Source of the DNA: Antilocapra americana
Taxonomy: Eukaryota; Chordata; Mammalia; Artiodactyla; Antilocapridae
Assembly: GCA_007570785.1 (NCBI GenBank)
Contig: ML662442.1
Location: forward strand, 33,837,909 to 33,901,908
DNA length: 64,000 bases
Direction of reading: 5' to 3'
Every line of letters begins with the position of its first letter. The stretch's first letter is position 1. A program made the translations under genes and the position numbers. Shown piece by piece: positions 38,701 through 47,700 of the stretch. Below the pieces are notes generated by a model. That model saw nothing but the letters and a program-made list of their open reading frames with translations. It had not been told where the DNA came from and searched no databases.

Positions 38701-41700
38701 GCGACGCCAGAGACAGCAGCCCACCAGGCTCCCCCGTCCCTGGGATTCTCCAGGCAAGAGCACTGGAGTGGGGTGCCATTTCTTTCTCCAGTGCCTGAAA
38801 GTGAAGTTGCTCTTGATAAGTCTAGCTGTCCTCAATCATCATGCAAAGATATTATTTTGCTATTGACTATATTCCCAACACTATACATTTCATACCTGTG
38901 TCTCATTTATATTGTACCTTTTAATCTCCCTCATCGGTTTCTCTCCTCCCCTGTGGCAACTATCTTATTTGTTTTCCAGAACTGTTTCTGTTTAGTTATA
39001 TTTGTTCATTTGTTTTTTAGATTCCACATATTACACTTGGCATAATTTTCAACTTTTTTGGTTGGTTCTTTTGGTGCTTACCTTTCTTGAGACAATATGC
39101 AAGCTTTTTAAATTTTTTTGGCCATGCCGTACAGCTTGTGGGGTCTTAGTTCCCCCAACCAGAGGTTGAACTTGGGCCCTCAGCAGTGCAAGCCCAAGAG
39201 CTCTAACCACTGGACCACCAGGGAATTCTGCAAGCTGTATTATTATTTTTAACTTTAACCTTGTATATTCACTTTCCATTGTAAAAGAAAAGAGAGTCAC
39301 CACTTTGTCCCTAACACACACATTTACCCTTCCAGTATCCCATTTTTGCAGTTTAAATCTAGGCTAGAATATTAGTTATGGTAGTCACTGTTTATGACAT
39401 CATCAACAACATTAAAACATGGTTCATTAAAGCATGGTTCAGCTTACTCAATTTTCCTTTTGCATCACTTGTTTTTCTGTGTAATTTTGTCATTTCCTTA
39501 GTTTTCTTCTTATAATAAACGAAGATGGATCAGGTATTCTATCAGTTTTACCTTCTTGAAGAACAGCCTTCTGACCTGTTCCTGTTTGGGTGAATTTCCC
39601 CTGTAGATCTGTTAGATGTTTAGCTGTTCTTTGCTTTTAAGTGTTAAAATCAACATGATAGAGGTCCAGACCAAAGTAAAGATCACCATTATGGAATGAG
39701 CTGGTAGGGTGTAAGAATAAATCTGAAAATTTATTTTAGTAAGTTCTTAAAGTTTATTATATGTAGGTTAGTAATGATTAATCATGGATATTGTACATGA
39801 TTTTGGAGTTGTTTTCCTTTTGAACTTTTAGGTAACAAGTTCATGTTCTGCTTGAATTCTCTCATAAAATGTGTGAATTGTCAGGTAGATCTTTTTCCAG
39901 TACTATTGTTGGCTTAAACGGAAGTTAATAACTAAGTTTGGATTTAAAAGACTATTTTATTTAATGTTAGGATAGCTCCTGTGCCAGGCAGCCTTAGAAT
40001 TATGATATAATCAATCTATTCTGCGTATATTAGGTTGAACAATTTGAAGTTAATTGCACCTTTCCTTGCTAGGTCAAAAGTGGGTAAATAGCTGCAGTTC
40101 TGTGTTGTTGAACTATGTGCTAATAACCATCTGTTTCCTCAAAAATGGATATGATATTCTTAAAATCTATCTGATGTACTCAAAATGTGCATTAATTTGT
40201 CAATTTTCTTGTCTTTTTGAAAGTTCTTAATGCCTTTGTATGTAAAACTAATAGCTTTCATAACTGCAAGCTACAACATTTAATCTTACTCTAAATCTAT
40301 ATTATATTTCAACTGACTGATAGAATGTAAGTTGTATAAAACATAAAAAGATATTTGTGATCCCAAAGCTTAAACTTAATTCCAAACTGTTTCCAGTGCC
40401 AGCTTCAATTCAGATTTCTCAAGTCTGCTAAAGTCAGCTTACCTCTCGTCCGTCTCCTTTCTAGCTTCGTTTATATTGTTAACCACTGTATGTTCTCCAT
40501 TTTTCATTTTTATAAGTTTTAGCCTTTAAAAAAATCCCTTTATAATCATTTTTGTCAGGTTTTGAGATGAAAGAAAAGGAAATGTCCTTGTTTAGCCAGC
40601 TTTCTTTACTTAGAAGTCTTTAAGTTAACTTTTTGTTTGTTTCATCTTTAAAAATATCCAAATGGCTTTCCTCTATTACAAGAAGCGTGCATTTTTGTAT
40701 TTGCAGTAATAAAAATTAGATTGTGAATCATATAACGGGATTATTGAAGAATACTTAATGCAAATGCCCACAGTATAGTTAGATGACGAAAACATTAAGC
40801 TTTTAAAAATTAGAAAGAATTGGAAGGGAATAGAAAAAAAAAATTATCTTTGGATGATGAGACTTCACTGGTAGCTCAGTGGTCAAGAATCTGCCTGTCA
40901 ATGCAGGAGACTCATGGGTTCAATCCTTGAGCTGGGAAGGTTCCCTGGAGTAGGAAAGGGCAACCCACTCCAATATTCTTACTTGGAAATCCCATGGACA
41001 AGGGAGCCTGGTGAGTTGCAATCCCTGAAGTTGCAAAGAGTAGGACATGACTTAGCAGCTGAATGCAATAGTGATGTCTTCGGATGATAGAATCTTAGGT
41101 GGTTTTTTTCTTTGTACTTACTTTGATTTCTCCAAATATTATTCAACATGTGTCAGTGTCTTCTGTAATTGAAGATTTTGTTCTTGCTTTAAAGGTTGAC
41201 TTGTGTTCTTGAATGATGATAATATAAGAAGTTACTAGTGACTCGTAATTAATTATTGAACTATGACATCCAAAGGAAATAATTTGTTTTTATGTTATGT
41301 TTAATTTATACTGAAATTTCTATACTGTTATGGGCGCCCCCTTTAATGGGCGGGAGCTTGGGGGTACGGAGTCGTCGATAGGAAAATAAAGGAAGAGAGA
41401 AAGGAGAGAAAGAGAGACATGAATAGAGACATGGGGACCAAGACTCTGGAGTAAAGGTGTTTATTCAGTGTAGTTTCCGTATATATATGCTGGCTTAGGA
41501 CCAAGAATCTTAAGGAAACATAAGGCTAGAATCCCGTCTCCAAGAGAGGGGGCTCTAAAACTCATTTTCCATAACAGAAAGGGAGGAAGGCCACAATTAG
41601 TTACTTTTACTTTTAAAATGTATGCATTTAAAAAGGTATGCCTCTCCACTCATCTCTGAATATTCAGGGATTAGTAAGGGACATCAGGAAACAGCACACA

Positions 41701-44700
41701 GGAAGCCTCCTGCCAAATGTTCCCTGACACTATACAAAGAAATTTGTTAAAGTTGTTTTCAATAGTAAGAATTTTACATAAGTTAAAAGTGTCCATAACA
41801 CCACTATCTAAAATAACCTATAGTTAAACCTGTATAGTCTTAACATAATTTTTTTGTTCATGTCTGTGGAGGAAAGTGGTAACAAAACATCAGTTTAGAT
41901 TAGGTTGTACTTGAATGTTTCATTATAATCTCACTTATTTTTCCCTCCAGGTAACCTTATAAGAACATAGTATCTTCATATCACATTAATAAAAATGTGT
42001 TATATTCATATTTTAATCTTAATATAGTTGTATATTTGACTTTTCCATCAAGGGCGCTTGTTAACATAGCCAGTTATGTCTTAATGAGTTTTGTATGTTG
42101 TATAAAAGGTGTTTGATCAAAGTTTTAGACTAGAAATTGTCTTAAAATTTTTACATACTATTTGTTTTTTAAATATTCAGACAAGCCATTTTGGTTGAGT
42201 AAAATTTTGTTATATCTTTTTAAAAGTTTCCTTTCCAACTGTTACAGTGTATAAATATATTGTTACCCAAATCTTCTTTGCCTTAGGTCATGCTAAATGT
42301 GTAGAAGTTGTAAAAACTTTCAATTTGCCATTGCTGATGCTTGGGGGAGGTGGATACACAATCCGCAACGTTGCTCGGTGTTGGACATATGAGACTGCAG
42401 TCGCCCTTGATTGTGAGATTCCCAACGGTAAGTGTTCTTACTGTGGTGTCCGTATCGGATGAGCTGTCAATTTGTAGAAAAAGATGGTTAGGTCGTTAGA
42501 GTTGATTCCGGAACTGTGTAAATAGGAGAGCAGTCACTAAATTCATTTTGTATTCACTTTTAAATATCTTTTCTGGAAATATTTTACAACTTGAGTCTGA
42601 ATTTTGTGTATGGATTGAGCTTTTTATGTGTAACTTCATTTCATTATTTTTAATAGAATTGCCATATAATGATTATTTTGAGTATTTTGGACCGGACTTC
42701 AAACTGCATATTAGTCCTTCAAACATGACAAACCAGAACACTCCAGAATATATGGAAAAGATAAAGTAAGACATCATTGAATTGATTTGATTAATATTAT
42801 TATTGTAACTTTTGAAGCTTTTAGAAGATCATGTGCAGTAGGTCAGTTTAACTTTATACAGAAGGTATTTCCTTTTGTCAAAAGTATTTGAAACCTTAAG
42901 ATGTTGATTTCCTTAATTTTATAAAATAATGGAAAATGTATCATAGGCTTCATAGCTCAAAAATATTTCCATTTTCTGTCAGTTAAAATGGATTTTTTTG
43001 TTGAAAAGGGCACACGATAAGTTGTGTATTTTCTTTACACAAAAGTGAAATTATTTTCATTGAAACATTCAATAAACCTTTCTCTAAGAAATAGCGTCGG
43101 GAGAGACCTTGTCAGTACGCAGGCCTGGGCTTGTGCCCTCTCTTACCACACACTAGCTCCATGACACTGTTGATTTGCCTTTGTGCTTATATTTCCTCAT
43201 CCTTGAAATGAGGAGTGAAATTTAGTATCTACCTTGTAAATTTTGAGGATTAAACGGGTTAATAATAGAAAAAGTATCAATACCCAGTAGATGTTACTAT
43301 TATAATTCTTAGGTTAAGCTAGATAAAAGATGCAATTTATTTTGCTTAATGTTTCCTCTTACATTGAAAAGGAACTTGAAAGAAAATAATTTTTTCTAAT
43401 AACTATGCATGTTATAATTCAGACAGCGTTTATTTGAAAATTTACGCATGTTGCCTCATGCACCTGGCGTCCAGATGCAAGCTATTCCAGAAGATGCAGT
43501 TCATGAAGATAGTGGAGATGAAGATGGAGAAGATCCAGACAAGAGAATTTCTAGTAAGATAGTCCTTTGATGTGTATTCTGTTACATTTTTCTGGTTTAT
43601 TAAAAGCACAGTACAAACTGAAGGTTTTGGTTGCCCAAGAACTTCTCCTGTTTTCATGAGCACACTATTATTACTGTCTTTATTTTTATCATTTTTTAAT
43701 CTTATGTAGGTTTAATTTCCTTTGTCTCAGAGCCTGATTCAAGTGTCAGTAATTTTAGTTTCTACAAATTAACCACTTATGTGTAGAGTGAGTTGAATAA
43801 CGTTAAGCACCTTCTGTTTGAGTCTATAATCTAATTCCAATTAATATGATTTGTAGGCTTTTAGCCTAATAGTATGCTATTATGATATAGACATTCTGAC
43901 TTAATTGAAATAAATGATATTTCTTATTTTCTCTTCTTCTCAGCTCTGAAATAAAAGGTTACTTTTTATTTAAAGACATTGCTGCCACTTCATCAGGAAA
44001 ACAATATTTTTTTTCCTCCAAAGTTTTTTTTTTTTTTTAATGAGAACCTCTAATGTTTTTCGTATTTCTTTGAATTATTTCTTCCTAGGTTAAAGCTAAA
44101 TTTTCAGTGTTTAGGAAGCCATGCATTCAGTTAATAATCTTAGAATCTGTTATCCTTACTTTTAAATATGACTGGCTTGATCTTCCATAGAGCAGTGTAC
44201 TTGACAGTTGTAAAACCTGTGACTGCCTTTGTCAAAATTTTATTAAGAGTCTTTTAATGTGTCAGTTCGAGCATCAGATAAACGAATAGCTTGTGATGAA
44301 GAATTCTCAGATTCTGAGGACGAAGGAGAAGGCGGTCGTAGAAATGTGACTGATCATAAGAAAGGAGCAAAAAAAGCTAGAATTGAAGAAGACAAGAAGG
44401 AAACGGAGGACAAAAAATCAGGTCAGATTTACTGTTTGATAGATGTTTTAATTGTAAGTTTTTGAAAGTGGGCAACAAGACAATTTTTATGGGATTCTGA
44501 AATACTTATACAAGTATCAGAAATAGATGAGTGTGCTAAATAAATAGGTGACTTTTTCTCCCATGTAAGTGAACTTTTAATTAAAGCTCTCTGAATGTTA
44601 TTAGTCACATTTGCTTTTATAATATAGGAAACTATCTCTTCTTGGCAACATAGGCTTAAAATATTGAACATTGCACTATGATCTAGATTGAGTAAGAGAG

Positions 44701-47700
44701 AATGATTATAGACCCATATGTAGCCCATGAGCAGAGCTGAAATTCTAAGCTAATTTATAACTACCTGTAAGTTTATTTGATGAAAATAAAACATAAAAGA
44801 AGAGTCACATTATATAACCATAGACCAGTTTCACCATTTTGAAAAGGCTCAGAGGATAGACTTTGTTCAGAAATTATTTGAAAGAAACATAAAAGCTGTG
44901 GAAAGATGGGAAGGGATTTGAGAGCTGAGATGGGAGGAGATAGTACTTTGTGATGTCTTAACTTTAAAAATGTGTCTTGTCTGTTGAGACATGTGTCAAT
45001 TTGTCTGTTGAGAAAAATAGATGAGTTAGGGCGTTGGATTTGCTTTCAGAATGCATTATCTTTTGTCTGAGTTTCCAGAGCACTTACACATACCTCAGTC
45101 ATTTTATTTGACACACCGTATTACAGCACCTCATTAGGAACTTTACATATCTGCCTGCTAGATTGAGCTGCTCTTGACTAGAGAATGCAGTATCTTAAAT
45201 ACCTGAGTTCTTGTACTTGGTGCATTTCCCGCTGGATACCTGCTACCTATATGCAGGTAACGGTGATGAGCACAGGTTTTAGTCGACCTGTTAGTTTTGA
45301 CCCTGTAGCATGTGGAAAACAGATTCAGAGATACTGGTCCAACATCCTTTTTCTGTCACATAGAAGTTACGTGAGTAAGCTGGCTCTCGTGTCCTTTGTT
45401 TTACCACAGTTAGGAATCTGTAGCATGTCTGCACATCTAGTTCTGTTTTGTTTGTGGATTGACTCCACTATAGGCTACTGTTCTCTGTCTATCATTTTAT
45501 AATTTTAACTTCCCAATGTATTACAATGATGGCTCCAGTCTGCTCTTGTGTACTGATTGACATCCAAAAATTCCACCTATGATTGAGGTAAGAAGGAATT
45601 AACTTTAGCTGTAGGAGTTTTCTAGTATTTTTCTTTTCTCTGTCAATTTGTCTTTTCTGGATTATTTGTTTGTTTGTTTGTTTGTCTTCCTTTCTGGCGT
45701 TTACTCTTGCTTTTTAAATTTTTATCTTTCTATGCTTTTTCTTCCAAATGGGAAATTGGATGCACTAGAGTGCTTATCTTTTATTGCTGTTTTAGCTGAA
45801 AATGGGAGTGCCTTTTGATCTGGCTTAATGGCCTGGTGGTGGATTAATCTCACAGTATTTAGTTCCTAAATACTTCTGTTGCTGATAATAATTGATACTT
45901 AAATTTTTTAGTTTAATGTTATAGTATCTTGCATTTGTTAAAATCTTGCAGCATACAAATAAAAGAAATACTACTATAGAAAACATTTTTAAAAAGTCTA
46001 TATAGTTCAGAACCTGAAGTTAGGAGTATTTCTTCGCTCTTCATCCCTCCCCCGACCCCACTTGGCACTTTTGTTTACATATCTAAAATTAAGCCAGAAG
46101 CCAAAACAAATGTCATAGTAAACATGTTGCTATATGTTTGTTTTATAATCAGTGCCTCGAAACTTTGGTTCATTGGCTTATCTAAAGAAAAAATTTAGTA
46201 CATTTTGGCTAATTTGTTTCAATGATCTTGAATGGATAGTGTTACTATTTTGTTAATTTTTATTAAAATGGTAAAGTTCTGATACTTACAGAGTGAGGGT
46301 TTAAAAACTAATGCCCGTGTATATGTATGGCCGAGTCCCTTCACAGTCCACCCGACATGGTCACCACATTGTTAATCAGCTAGACCCCAATACAAAATAA
46401 AAAGTTTAAAAAAGAAAAGAATGGTACTAGTCTAACCATTATTAACAAAAAATAAAAAACTGTTGGTTATATAAGCAATAGAAGTTAGCTTCTGTTTTGT
46501 CTCTGACCTCATCTGATTCTGTCCCCTTGTCACAAAACTCCAGCCAAATTGGTCTTGCAGTTTTTCCTTCCAGCCTAATTCCTTTTTGCCTCAAAGTCCT
46601 TTTGAGTTTTCCCTCTGTTCAAGGTACTTCTTTCCTTTTCGTACTCAAAAGTGATTTGTTCTTCAGAATGCCTCTCAAAGGTCACTTGTCATCGCCTTTC
46701 CTGATCTGCCGTGGTGTTACGCACACGTCTGTTGGCTGAACTTCTTCATAGTGCATATCCTGCCTATGATGCTGTGACCCCATAGGGGAAAAGTTCCCAA
46801 AGCCAGGAAGGACTGTGATGATGCATTGATACTTTGAACCTCTGTCATTTAGTACATCTTCAGAAGCTTAGTTGTTGATTTTATGAACAATAATATTGTA
46901 TATGGCAGTTTTTTATATTTAAGTACGATATTTTAAAATAAAATATATACATTTTATATTTCAAAATAGGTGTTAATCTCTTCCCAATTTTTGTTTTTAG
47001 ATGTTAAGGAGGAAGATAAATCCAAGGATAATAGTGGTGAAAAAACAGATACCAAAGGGTAAGCTGTATTCTCTTTCTAGTAATTTTCATATGCTATAAA
47101 AATAATGAGCATGTTTCCTGGGGTTGAAGTGGGGATACATATATCCTTTGAGAAGTACTGAACTGAACCTGGAATACCATCAGTAGGTTGTTGCTATGAG
47201 ATGCTCTGAATTTTAGTATGGTATGTAAGACAGTATATATGTATCTTAACTATTAGCTTATATTTCATTTACTTACTCATTTTTCATTTATGTAGCATGC
47301 CTTAAAAAATTACAAAAGCTAATAATAATCAGTGTGGTAACTGAATATATTAAAATAGATCAGTTTATATTATTGAAATAATTTATCTAAGCCTTGTTTT
47401 GTTATTAACTTTTATGTAGACACTCATCATCTTTCATGGTGCTCCTATTTCTATATACATGATTTTTTGGTGTTGTAAGACAGGTAAATTTAAGAATCAC
47501 TGGCCTAGTATAACATAATTTTTTAAAAGACCATAATTGAGCTTTGTATTGTCAGAAAGCATGCAGATACTTGGCCACACATAATTTTGTGTTAGCCTTC
47601 ATAGGATGACTTGGAGTAGGTTGTAAAACCACTCTAAAGGTCAAGGCAGTCAGTGCTCCATAAACTCGAGGCACTACCAGCTTACATGTTTCTTGGCAAG

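Noticed and set aside
41326..41729. A full provirus around the LTR
   Set aside because: No second LTR and no gag, pol or env sequence on either side; the duplication lies immediately at both LTR ends.
45185..45502. 105-codon frame in intron 12 as an alternative exon
   Set aside because: No similarity recognised, no convincing flanking splice sites, composition typical of intron.
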